Shown in pieces: positions 53,663-62,221 of a DNA stretch of 64,000 nt (within the stretch, counting starts at the first letter, position 1; every line of letters starts with the position of its first letter). This DNA is from Promethearchaeia archaeon (GTDB lineage Archaea > Asgardarchaeota > Lokiarchaeia > Sigyniarchaeales > SOKP01). The stretch spans positions 1-64,000 of the forward strand of contig JAHQWK010000029.1 of the NCBI GenBank assembly GCA_029856145.1, given 5' to 3'. The position numbers were made by a program, and so were the translations under genes. Below the pieces are notes generated by a model, which ran no database searches, had not been told where the DNA came from, and saw only the letters and a list, made by a program, of their open reading frames with translations.

Positions 53663-56041
53663 ATGAAGGTGAACAAAAACTTGAATGAACGAATTAGTAA
53701 ATTACGAACACAAAGTCGTGAGGCAGTTCCTTATCTTTCGTTAGAACGTGCTCTATTACTAACAGAATTTTATAAAACTGGTGCGGCTCATAAGTTTTCT
53801 GCTCCAATTGCCAGAGCTAAAGTATTTAAATATATATTGGAAAATAAAAAGATCTGCATTAATGAAGGCGAGTTAATTGTTGGTGAACGTGGTCCAGAAC
53901 CAAAAGCAACACCCACTTATCCAGAAGTATGTTGCCATAGTTTAAAAGATTTAGACATTCTTAATTCACGTGATAAAATTTCATTTAAAGTATCTGAAGA
54001 TACAAAACAAAAAGCAAAAGATATTATCATTCCATTTTGGAAAGGACGATCTATTCGCGATAAAATCTTCTCTCAAGTTGATAATGAGTGGATCGATGTT
54101 TATGAGGCGGGAATTTTCACAGAATTTATGGAACAGAGGGCACCTGGCCATACTGTAGCGGGAAAGAATATATGGAAAAAAGGATTTTTAGATTTCAAAC
54201 AAGAAATAAAAGAAAGTATTGATGGCTTAGATTTTTACAATGATCCTGATACATATAATAAAAGAGAACAACTAAGAGCAATGGATATTGCCGCAGATGC
54301 AATAATTAATTTTGCCAATCGTTATGCTAAAGAAGCTAATCGACTGGCAACCATTGAATCAAACCCAATTAGAAGAAGAGAGTTAGAGAAAATATCAGAA
54401 ATATGTTCTTATATCCCCGCACGAGCACCTAGAACTTTTTGGGAGGCACTCCAACATTATTGGTTTATTCATTTAGCTGTCATAACTGAATACAATACTT
54501 GGGATTCTTTCAATCCAGGACGCTTAGATCAACACCTTTATCCATTCTACAAAAATGATATTGCAAATGGGATAATAACAATGGATGATGCTTTCGAATT
54601 ACTTCAAGCGTTTTGGGTGAAATTTAATAATCAACCAGCTCCTCCCAAGGTTGGTGTTACAGCAGAGGAAAGCAATACTTATACTGATTTTTGTAATATA
54701 AATATTGGAGGATTGAAAGAAGACGGTTCTGATGGAGTTAATGAGATGTCTTACATTCTCCTAGACGTAATTGAAGAAATGCGGATATTACAACCAAGTA
54801 GTAATGTTCAAATTAGTAAAAAGACCCCAGATAAGTTCTTAAAACGAGCTCTTGAAATTGTGAAAACCGGTTTTGGCCAACCTTCCGTTTTTAATACTGA
54901 TGCCATCATTCAAGAATTAACAAGGCAAGGAAAATCTATAATAGATGCACGCAATGCGGGAGCAAGTGGGTGTGTTGAGGCAGGCGCATTTGGGAAAGAA
55001 GCCTACATTCTCACAGGATATTTTAACTTAGTAAAAATTCTGGAAGTTACACTTCATAACGGTTTTGATTCTCTAACTAAAAAACAGATTGGATTGAAGA
55101 CTGGTAATCCTACGATTTTTGAAACTTTTGATGATTTCTTTGAAGCTTATACTGAACAAGTTAAGCATTTTGTAGATATTAAAATTAAGGGAAATCAAAT
55201 AATCGAACGTATTTGGGCAAAAAATCCAGCACCGTTCTTGTCAATACTGATCGATGATTGTATTAAGAATGGGAAGGATTATAATGATGGTGGCGCAAAA
55301 TATAACACTTCTTATATACAAATTGTAGGAATGGGCAGTATTACAGATTGCTTGACATCTTTAAAGTATAATGTTTTTGATAAAAAAATCATATCTATAG
55401 AAGAATTGATAAAAAGCTTAGAGAATAATTTTAGTGGATACGAGGATATTCACCAGAAATTACTCTATAAAACTCCTAAATATGGGAATGATGACGATTA
55501 TGCAGATTCAATAACCGCTCAAGTTTTTGAAATTGTTTATGATGCAATTGATAACCGTCCTAATACTAAAGGTGGTGTACATCGTATTAATCTACTTCCT
55601 ACAACAGCCCACATTTACTTTGGTCAAGTAACTGGAGCTACTCCAGATGGGCGTAAAGCATATGCACCTTTATCAGAGGGCATATCTCCCGTTCAAGGAA
55701 TGGATATTAATGGTCCAACTGCGGTTATAAAATCTGCTGGAAAAATTGATCATTTAAGAACTGGAGGAACCTTATTGAATCAAAAATTTACACCCCATTT
55801 TCTCTCAGATCAAAATAGAATTAATAAATTAGCTCACTTAATTAGAGCATATTTTGAAATGAATGGCCATCATATTCAATTTAATGTCGTCTCAGCAGAT
55901 ACTTTACGGGCTGCACAAAAAAATCCAGAAAAATACAGAAACTTGATTGTGCGAGTAGCGGGGTATAGTGACTATTTTGTGAATTTAGAGTTAGTTTTAC
56001 AGGATGAGATTATTAAAAGAACTGAACATACTGTAATTTAA
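53663..56041 (+). CDS. hypD: Glycyl radical enzyme, probable trans-4-hydroxy-L-proline dehydratase (HypD-like)
   Basis: 792 residues. The thiyl cysteine lies in GASGCVEAGAFG (C437, E439). The glycyl radical Gly is in RVAGYSD (G767). The active-site region FMEQRAPGHT (155-164), the WVKFNNQPAPPKVG block and the C-terminal GRP-like tail follow the HypD layout closely as I know it from gut clostridia, and differ from pyruvate formate-lyase. Predicted reaction: dehydration of trans-4-hydroxyproline to pyrroline-5-carboxylate. Its radical-SAM activase is not in the window; it must be elsewhere. It diverges from the tryptophanase-like gene. Confidence 0.85.
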   Translation: MKVNKNLNERISKLRTQSREAVPYLSLERALLLTEFYKTGAAHKFSAPIARAKVFKYILENKKICINEGELIVGERGPEPKATPTYPEVCCHSLKDLDILNSRDKISFKVSEDTKQKAKDIIIPFWKGRSIRDKIFSQVDNEWIDVYEAGIFTEFMEQRAPGHTVAGKNIWKKGFLDFKQEIKESIDGLDFYNDPDTYNKREQLRAMDIAADAIINFANRYAKEANRLATIESNPIRRRELEKISEICSYIPARAPRTFWEALQHYWFIHLAVITEYNTWDSFNPGRLDQHLYPFYKNDIANGIITMDDAFELLQAFWVKFNNQPAPPKVGVTAEESNTYTDFCNINIGGLKEDGSDGVNEMSYILLDVIEEMRILQPSSNVQISKKTPDKFLKRALEIVKTGFGQPSVFNTDAIIQELTRQGKSIIDARNAGASGCVEAGAFGKEAYILTGYFNLVKILEVTLHNGFDSLTKKQIGLKTGNPTIFETFDDFFEAYTEQVKHFVDIKIKGNQIIERIWAKNPAPFLSILIDDCIKNGKDYNDGGAKYNTSYIQIVGMGSITDCLTSLKYNVFDKKIISIEELIKSLENNFSGYEDIHQKLLYKTPKYGNDDDYADSITAQVFEIVYDAIDNRPNTKGGVHRINLLPTTAHIYFGQVTGATPDGRKAYAPLSEGISPVQGMDINGPTAVIKSAGKIDHLRTGGTLLNQKFTPHFLSDQNRINKLAHLIRAYFEMNGHHIQFNVVSADTLRAAQKNPEKYRNLIVRVAGYSDYFVNLELVLQDEIIKRTEHTVI

Positions 56042-56129
56042 TACCGTTTTTCTATTTATTCTCAATAATTTGGAAAACGTTGAAAGTTATAATTTTATAG
56101 TTTAAGGATTTTTTCTCTTATTATAAACA

Positions 56130-56150
56130 TATGTACTTATTCAGTACATA
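56130..56150. promoter_or_regulatory. Operator 1 of the GTPase-RHH gene
   Basis: TATGTAC (56130-56136), 7-base spacer, GTACATA (56144-56150): a perfect 21-bp palindrome with 7-bp arms. Its centre (56140) lies 52 bp from the centre of operator 2, close to five helical turns. It sits just upstream of the TATA-like TTTATAAA. Confidence 0.7.
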
Positions 56151-56152
56151 AA

Positions 56153-56160
56153 TTTATAAA
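56153..56160 (+). promoter_or_regulatory. TATA box of the GTPase-RHH gene
   Basis: TTTATAAA lies between the two operators. Transcription would start about 25 bases downstream, inside operator 2, so repressor bound there would cover the start site. Confidence 0.6.
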
Positions 56161-56181
56161 TGAATATTTCTTTAATTAATA

Positions 56182-56202
56182 TATGTACATGATCGGTACA
56201 TA
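56182..56202. promoter_or_regulatory. Operator 2 of the GTPase-RHH gene
   Basis: TATGTAC (56182-56188), 7-base spacer, GTACATA (56196-56202). The arms extend to 8 bp with the flanking A and T. It has the same arm sequence and spacer length as operator 1 with different spacer bases, the behaviour of a true operator pair. It is about 40 bp before the start codon at 56242. Confidence 0.7.
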
Positions 56203-56241
56203 TTATATAATTTTAAAATAAAAAGTGAGGAGAGAAAGAAA

Positions 56242-57006
56242 ATGAGTAAAGTAGAATTTAAAGATGTTTTCAAAATTTTAGTCCTTGGAGCACCTGGAGT
56301 CGGTAAATCCACATTAATTGAAAAATATTCTGAGAAACTTTTTCAAAAAGATGTAGCACCAATTGTTGGTGTAAATTTTTTTCTTAAACAGGTAACCATT
56401 AATGGAAATGATTATAGACTTCAGTTCTGGGACTTTTTTAATGAAGAAAAATTCGGATCACTTCATACATTATATTATAAAGGTGCCTCAGCTATTTTTT
56501 ATGTGTTCGATTTATCTAAACCTGAAACATTTGATTATCATCAAAAATGCCTCAACAAAGTGTGGAATGAGGGTAAACTAAGTAAATGCCCTGTACTTTT
56601 AATTGGGAATAAACTTGATTTAGTTGAGAATGAGAAAGATATTGATAGGAAAAAATATCATGAATTTGTTAGAAAAGAAGGTTTATTAGGATATATAGAG
56701 ACTTCAATAAAAGATATCGATAGTATAAAGAAAGAAGTTCTAAATATTATTCAAAGCACTTTAAAAAAGAGTTATCAAGTTAAGTTTTTAGTAAATAGCA
56801 AAGAATTGGAGGATATTAAAAGATTTGCAAAGTTTTCTCGTCAAAAGCAATCTGAGTTTATTCGTACAGCAATATGGGAAAAAATAAGGTCAATGGATCC
56901 TCTTTCAATGACTAAGAGTTTAAAGAAGGAAAAAATAGAAGAAAAAAATTTAAGATTAAACGAATTGAAAAGAATTCGAGAATTATTAGAAAGGTTAGAA
57001 AGCTAA
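56242..57006 (+). CDS. Ras-like GTPase fused to a ribbon-helix-helix DNA-binding domain
   Basis: 254 residues. Residues 10-175 form a Ras-like domain: G1 GAPGVGKS (16-23), G4 NKLD (123-126), G5 TS (154-155). Switch I lacks the usual threonine (PIVGV, I41), and G3 reads WDFFNEEK (63-70) instead of DxxGQ, so both the invariant Gly and the catalytic Gln are gone. Residues 178-216 match the CopG/Arc-type ribbon-helix-helix pattern: strand QVKFLVNS, helix A, turn, helix B with SEFIRTAIWEKIR. A basic helical tail (217-254) ends it. A GAGGAGAG Shine-Dalgarno precedes the ATG. Two matching operators upstream suggest autoregulation. Confidence 0.75.
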   Translation: MSKVEFKDVFKILVLGAPGVGKSTLIEKYSEKLFQKDVAPIVGVNFFLKQVTINGNDYRLQFWDFFNEEKFGSLHTLYYKGASAIFYVFDLSKPETFDYHQKCLNKVWNEGKLSKCPVLLIGNKLDLVENEKDIDRKKYHEFVRKEGLLGYIETSIKDIDSIKKEVLNIIQSTLKKSYQVKFLVNSKELEDIKRFAKFSRQKQSEFIRTAIWEKIRSMDPLSMTKSLKKEKIEEKNLRLNELKRIRELLERLES

Positions 57007-57166
57007 GAATTTTAGTAAGGCGAATAAATAGTATTTAACTTTAAAGCATTTTTCTTTTTTTTTATAGCTATTTCTATTTAATAAGATATAAATTCAAGAA
57101 GTCTATTATGGAAATGTAAATTTGGAGATATAATTCGATATTGTTAATAAAAAAATAGAAAAGTAC

Positions 57167-58231
57167 ATGAACTTCGATTCAAAATTTAATAAAGGCAACC
57201 TTATTGATAACATTCCAGTTGATGAAAATTCCTATAGGGCATTAATTCAATTGTTAAAGAAAAAAACAGGGTTAAATTTTGAATATTATAATAAATCATT
57301 CATAGAAAAGCGTATAAAATCACGTATGATAAGAATCCCGTGTAAAACACTTAGTCAGTATTACGAATATATATCATCAAACAGTGCAGAAATTAAAAAA
57401 TTCACTGAAGGGTTTACAGTAAATTACACTTTCTTTTTTCGCGATTATGATGTTTTTGAAACATTTCAAGATTTATTTATTCAAGGTTTATATGTAAACA
57501 GAAAGGATATAAAGAGTAATATAAGACCAGATCCTGCTAAGTTGGCTAAATTTCATACGAAAACTAATGCGGTTAAAAATTTGCATAAAATTAGATCTTT
57601 AACTGAAAAACCTGCAAGATATTACATAGATATCTTTATTTTCCTCAATCAACTCTCTTATTATCGAAAAATGAAACGCCCAAAAAGTACAAATAATTGT
57701 ATTAATATTTGGTCATGTCCTTGTGCAACAGGAGAAGAACCTTATTCTATAGGTATGATTCTTGATAATCTTGAAACCCAAGTTCCACGTTTTCCTGATT
57801 ATAAAATCGTAGCATCTGATATAGCTCCTGAAGCAATTGAAAAAGCTAATATTGGTGTTTACACGGACGATTCAATGAAAGAAATTTCAGACTATTACGA
57901 TAATAAATATTTTACTAAACAAAAAACTCATTTTGGACATACTAATATCATAAAAGAAAGGATAAAAAATAAAATTGAATTTGTAGTAGAAGATGTTACA
58001 AAAGGTCACCAAATGCCCTATAAGTATGATATTATTTTCTGTAGGTATCTATTGATTTATTTTAACCGAGAAAATAGACATAAATTTCTAAAAATTTTAG
58101 AAAATCAATTAAATGAAAATGGAATTTTAATTTTAGGAAAAACTGAAACCTTATTTAATTCATGGGGGAGTTTACAATTAATCGATACAAATAATCGAAT
58201 ATATATCAAATCTCATTCTAAAATCAATTAG
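57167..58231 (+). CDS. CheR-like protein methyltransferase with an insertion, orphan
   Basis: 354 residues. N-terminal CheR domain (20-100) includes the TVNYTFFFRDYD motif. The SAM-binding motif is near 182-194 (WSCPCATGEEPYS), then VASDIAPEAIEKAN and the CRYLLIYF motif of CheR. Between N-terminal domain and SAM domain lies an insert of about 70 residues (roughly 105-175; HKIRSLTEKPARYYIDI, LSYYRKMKRPK) not found in bacterial CheR. No other chemotaxis gene (cheA, cheY, cheB, receptor) is in the window. Function is uncertain; methylation of a non-chemotaxis receptor is possible. It follows the GTPase-RHH gene by 160 bases. Confidence 0.75.
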   Translation: MNFDSKFNKGNLIDNIPVDENSYRALIQLLKKKTGLNFEYYNKSFIEKRIKSRMIRIPCKTLSQYYEYISSNSAEIKKFTEGFTVNYTFFFRDYDVFETFQDLFIQGLYVNRKDIKSNIRPDPAKLAKFHTKTNAVKNLHKIRSLTEKPARYYIDIFIFLNQLSYYRKMKRPKSTNNCINIWSCPCATGEEPYSIGMILDNLETQVPRFPDYKIVASDIAPEAIEKANIGVYTDDSMKEISDYYDNKYFTKQKTHFGHTNIIKERIKNKIEFVVEDVTKGHQMPYKYDIIFCRYLLIYFNRENRHKFLKILENQLNENGILILGKTETLFNSWGSLQLIDTNNRIYIKSHSKIN

Positions 58232-58249
58232 TAAATTTTAAAAATTTTC

Positions 58250-59017
58250 TTAAAAAATATAGGGAATTAGGGCCTTTCGATTATTGGGATAGTCTGGAAA
58301 TGTTCTACTATACCATAAATGATTAGAATGAGCTCTTGGTGCTAAGTTTGCAAATGTCCACACAGCAAACACAAGCCCCGGAAGGGACCATGTCATTATT
58401 GCCCATCCAGTCCATTCTGTTATTTCCCCAAAATAACTAGGACTACTCACATATTTAAACATCCCACCATGTGGGATTTTATATTCAATTTCCCCAGGTT
58501 TTCTTAAATTACGGATAATGTAATCTGAATGGAGATTAATAATAAAACCAACTAAGAATATTATAATTCCCGCTATAAAAAGAGGGTTTAATAACCAAGT
58601 TATAGGATATGAAGGTGAAAAACTATAAATCCATCTTGCTTGCAAATATGTATTAACTCCATTAAACGTAATCCCCATCAAAATAATTATTATAGGCATA
58701 GGTAGTTTTCCACGGATTAACAATGGAAATATAAATGTACGCTGACAGTAATGCAACATCCATATAGCCATAAAAATCAGTGGAACAATCTCTAGTCTTC
58801 GATCTCCAATGAGATAATAAATAAAATAAATAATAACAGTAGGCACTTCCATTAAAAACCAACCAAGTTTAGTATTAATGGCGGGACCCCATTTCTTACT
58901 AATATGTTGTCCATATCCCGCAGGTATCCGAAATAAAATTATAAAAATTAATATTGAAGATAAACTAAAAGTTATCATCAAAAGATTATATATCAAAAAT
59001 TCATCCATATTATCCAC
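58250..59017 (-). CDS. Steroid 5-alpha-reductase-like membrane protein (SRD5A type)
   Basis: 255 residues with six or seven membrane helices. The C-terminal block from residue 163 on has the text typical of eukaryotic SRD5A/DET2: HSDYIIRNLRKPGE, YKIPHGGMFKYVS, SPSYFGEITEWTGWA, ending in FPDYPNNRKALIPYIF. E57 and Y90 (in LHYCQRTFIF) sit where the human enzymes have a catalytic glutamate and tyrosine. The enzyme would reduce an enone double bond with NADPH in the membrane. The substrate in an archaeon is unknown; isoprenoid or lipid enones are candidates. It stands alone and is convergent with cheR. Confidence 0.85.
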   Translation of the reverse strand: MDNMDEFLIYNLLMITFSLSSILIFIILFRIPAGYGQHISKKWGPAINTKLGWFLMEVPTVIIYFIYYLIGDRRLEIVPLIFMAIWMLHYCQRTFIFPLLIRGKLPMPIIIILMGITFNGVNTYLQARWIYSFSPSYPITWLLNPLFIAGIIIFLVGFIINLHSDYIIRNLRKPGEIEYKIPHGGMFKYVSSPSYFGEITEWTGWAIMTWSLPGLVFAVWTFANLAPRAHSNHLWYSRTFPDYPNNRKALIPYIF

Positions 59018-59305
59018 TTTATATTATATTGTCAAACTTTAATAATATATCCCCAAAATACAAATCTAAATTATTTCTAAGTTTTTAACTTATCCATTCT
59101 ATGTTTATTTAAATTTCAAGTTAGATTATTAAAAGGTACTCAAATAATACTTTGATAGTATTACTTATTTACGTCACAGGGCAAAAAATAATAATTTACA
59201 CACTTCTTATGTGCGAAATTATTCAAGGATATGGTGCTATAAAACAACTACTTTCTTGAATAGTTTATACGAAAAATTTTTAACACCTCCACCTTTTTAA
59301 ACAGT

Positions 59306-60040
59306 ATGAGTAGAGATAAGCAATTAATAGAATTACTTCAAACGGGTTCACTCCGTGCTATAATATTTGATTTTGATGGAACTTTACTTGATATAAGAGA
59401 AATAATTGAAAAATCAATTGAAGAAATTTTAGGAGAAAAAAAATTAGATATTGATATGGAAACAACAATACAAGAAATTGGAGCTTTATTAGAAACTATT
59501 CAAGGATATCCTCTACCTAAGGTTTTACTGGAATCTTATGAAATATTTAATCATATAACAGCACTTGAAGGACTAACTTACTTTAAGAAGTTACAAATTG
59601 CGGTAAAGATTTTTGCTAAATATCTTGAATATGCAAAAGAAGCCCTATTTTTCCCTGCTGTGAAATCCTTATTAAAAAAACTAGGTAAATCGTCTGACCT
59701 CTTTATTGTTTCTCATAATAAAACAAACACAATAATGGATCATTTAGAAAAAGTAGGGTTTGAGAAAGTATTTAAAGGTGTTTATGGAAGCGATAAAATA
59801 CCTGTTCAAAAGCCAGATCCATTGTCACTTCAACCAACTTTAGAAAACTATGAAAAACGTCGTAGAGATGAATTTTTAATGATAGGTGATATGCCCTCAG
59901 ACATTACTGCCGGTCGAGAAGCTGGTTTTTGGACTATAGGAGTAACAAGCGGAGTAAGTAAGCATGAGATTTTAACAGAATATAACCCTGACCTCTTAAT
60001 TGAGTCTTTAGATGATTTATTAAAGATAGTAGAAAATTAA
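59306..60040 (+). CDS. HAD-superfamily phosphatase (phosphoglycolate-phosphatase-like)
   Basis: 244 residues. The nucleophile motif FDFDGTL (near 20-26), the second motif FIVSHNK, the lysine in VQKPDP and the acidic motif IGDMPSDITAG are all intact. A helical cap lies between about 30 and 110. It dephosphorylates a small phosphometabolite; phosphoglycolate is the family's classical substrate, but the actual one is unknown. It is preceded by a T-rich leader with TCACCTCCACC near the start of transcription, and no Shine-Dalgarno. Confidence 0.8.
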   Translation: MSRDKQLIELLQTGSLRAIIFDFDGTLLDIREIIEKSIEEILGEKKLDIDMETTIQEIGALLETIQGYPLPKVLLESYEIFNHITALEGLTYFKKLQIAVKIFAKYLEYAKEALFFPAVKSLLKKLGKSSDLFIVSHNKTNTIMDHLEKVGFEKVFKGVYGSDKIPVQKPDPLSLQPTLENYEKRRRDEFLMIGDMPSDITAGREAGFWTIGVTSGVSKHEILTEYNPDLLIESLDDLLKIVEN

Positions 60041-60199
60041 TGCTCTTTCTAAGTCGTTTATTTAAAATTAATCTCAAGTGGCTTTTTTTGGTGGTTTTTA
60101 ATTATTTCTAATTTAATTCTCAACAATCTCTCAATTTAAAACCCTAAGATAATCATACTTTTTCGCGTATGACTCAGATCATTAATTTTTTAAATAAAC

Positions 60200-60240
60200 A
60201 AGTCTTTAAGTAAAATTAATTCAGCTGAGAATAAAGACTT
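60200..60240. repeat. 9-bp inverted repeat before the acyltransferase gene
   Basis: AAGTCTTTA (60200-60208) and TAAAGACTT (60232-60240) are exact reverse complements around a 23-base spacer, 36 bases before the GTG at 60276. Could be an operator or leader hairpin. Confidence 0.35.
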
Positions 60241-60284
60241 ATTATTAAATTTTAAAGCTTTTCTTAATAAAAAAAGTGAGAAAT

Positions 60285-61943
60285 ATGGAATTGGAAAAAA
60301 AAGGATACCAAATCGCAGAAGAAATGGAACGTAGAAAATCCACTGAAGATAAAATGCAAGAGGAACTAAAATACGAGAAGGAACATCAAGATTGGACATA
60401 TAAAATTCTGAAATATAATCCAATTGACCCACTCAATGACTTATATCGATATATCATCAAACGATTAGAGCTGAAACCAATCGAGGGACGGCTTCAATGG
60501 TGGATGGCTTATATTTACATCAAATGGGCTGCCCGAACGTTCTGGAACTTCAAAGCAGAATATCCTAAAGGAAACATGTTCCCAGAGTGGGGTCCGGGCA
60601 TCTTAGTCGGTAATCATGAAAGCCATTTGGACCCGTTCTTTTATGGAGCTGCGTGCCACAGGCGTATCCGGTACATGAGCAAATTGGATAATTTCAAAAC
60701 ACCCATTGTGAAAACTCTTTTTAATAATCTTGGTGCTTTTAAAATTGACCGAGAAAATCCAGAACGAGGATGGGAAAAGGCAAAAGAAATTATTAGAGGT
60801 GGAGAGTGGGTAGGGATATTTGCTGAAGCTACAAGGTCTAAGGATGGAGAGCTAGGTGAATTTAAAACTGGAGCTGTTCGGCTTGCTATTGAGATGGATG
60901 TTCCAATAGTTCCTATGGCTGTGATTGGTTCTAAAAATGCATTACCTAAAGGTAATCTAGTAATGAAACCAACTCAAGTAAAAGTACGAGTTGCTAATCC
61001 AATTTATTATCATGATTATGATATCAATACAATATCATATGAAGATATTCGTAGATTAACTGATGAATTGCGGAATACAGTATGGGAATTACGAGAGGGA
61101 CTTTATGGAAGGAAAGAAGATGAGGAACTTTCCATAGGTTCCCCTGAAGAAGTTGAGAAAGCCCCCAAATTTAATTTCATGAGATATTTGAAAGATCAAG
61201 CAAAAGGGGTTATCCGGTTCATAGATGATTCTTGGTACGCTCTTTTAAGGAGTTTAGAAGAATTTGGAGTTCGAGAGCAATTTCAAAGACCGGTACAATG
61301 TTTCTCAGGAGATTTAGTTTGTGAGTGGTCTAACCTCATGATGCCGTATAGGGTAATCGATTTTGAGAAATATATCCCTGCGGAAGGTGCTGCGCTTATA
61401 TGTCCAAGTCATAATTCAGAATGGGATGTGCTTATTCTAGCAGCAAGCATGATTCATCATCCACCAAGACGTGTAATGTATCAAATGGCAAAGCAATCAT
61501 TATTTAAAATTCCACTTGTTAATTCGTGGGTAAGAAATCATCATGCCTTTCCATTAAAACGAGGAGAACATGATGTAGACGCTTATAATTATGGAAAGAC
61601 ACTTCTCGAAGCCGGTGAAGTTGTTTGTACGTATCCAGAAGGAACGACTAATCTTGGAGGGGGTCATCTTTTAGAGGGGCATACTGGGCCCATACGGTTA
61701 GCAATAGAAACACAAGTACCTATAATCCCTATTGGGATTACTGGAACCGAGGAAACTTACCCAAAACACGCAAAAATGTTAAAGTTTTACAAAGGTCAAA
61801 TTTTAAAAGCTGGTCCACCATTTATGGAACATCAAAAATACTGGGGTAAACCAATGCCAGATTATGATGAGCTTAAAAGATTAACAACAAATATGATGGA
61901 TCAAATCAGAGATTTATTGTATTATGACACTCCCGATATATGA
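60285..61943 (+). CDS. Tandem PlsC-type (LPLAT) acyltransferase
   Basis: About 552 residues from the ATG at 60285 (a GTG at 60276 is also in frame). Residue numbers below count from GTG. The first acyltransferase domain has NHESHLD (113-119), the HX4D catalytic motif, and FAEATRS (182-188). The second has SHNSEWD (378-384) and YPEGTT (453-458). Between them lies a helical stretch. PlsC enzymes acylate lysophosphatidate or glycerol phosphates in bacterial/eukaryotic membranes. Archaea normally lack such a lipid route, so the substrate could be another acyl acceptor. The fusion of two complete domains is unusual. Confidence 0.8.
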   Translation: MELEKKGYQIAEEMERRKSTEDKMQEELKYEKEHQDWTYKILKYNPIDPLNDLYRYIIKRLELKPIEGRLQWWMAYIYIKWAARTFWNFKAEYPKGNMFPEWGPGILVGNHESHLDPFFYGAACHRRIRYMSKLDNFKTPIVKTLFNNLGAFKIDRENPERGWEKAKEIIRGGEWVGIFAEATRSKDGELGEFKTGAVRLAIEMDVPIVPMAVIGSKNALPKGNLVMKPTQVKVRVANPIYYHDYDINTISYEDIRRLTDELRNTVWELREGLYGRKEDEELSIGSPEEVEKAPKFNFMRYLKDQAKGVIRFIDDSWYALLRSLEEFGVREQFQRPVQCFSGDLVCEWSNLMMPYRVIDFEKYIPAEGAALICPSHNSEWDVLILAASMIHHPPRRVMYQMAKQSLFKIPLVNSWVRNHHAFPLKRGEHDVDAYNYGKTLLEAGEVVCTYPEGTTNLGGGHLLEGHTGPIRLAIETQVPIIPIGITGTEETYPKHAKMLKFYKGQILKAGPPFMEHQKYWGKPMPDYDELKRLTTNMMDQIRDLLYYDTPDI

Positions 61944-62221
61944 ATTTCTAGTCGAGGTCAATTATTCCAAATTTATCTATTTCTTTAATCCAAAAGGCAA
62001 GACATAACTATCCTAATCTAAATTCCCTTCTTGATTATGAAGACAGTGCTTCAAAGAAAAATTCTTTTTGTATTTTATTAAATCACAATCTTGTACTTTA
62101 GATTATTTAATTTATACTTAGAATAAATTTCAAATTAAAATTAAAATAAAAAAAAATTTTAACTAAGCTGTATTAACAAATATGATACTCCTAATGTATG
62201 AGTTATTGGGGAATTAAATAA

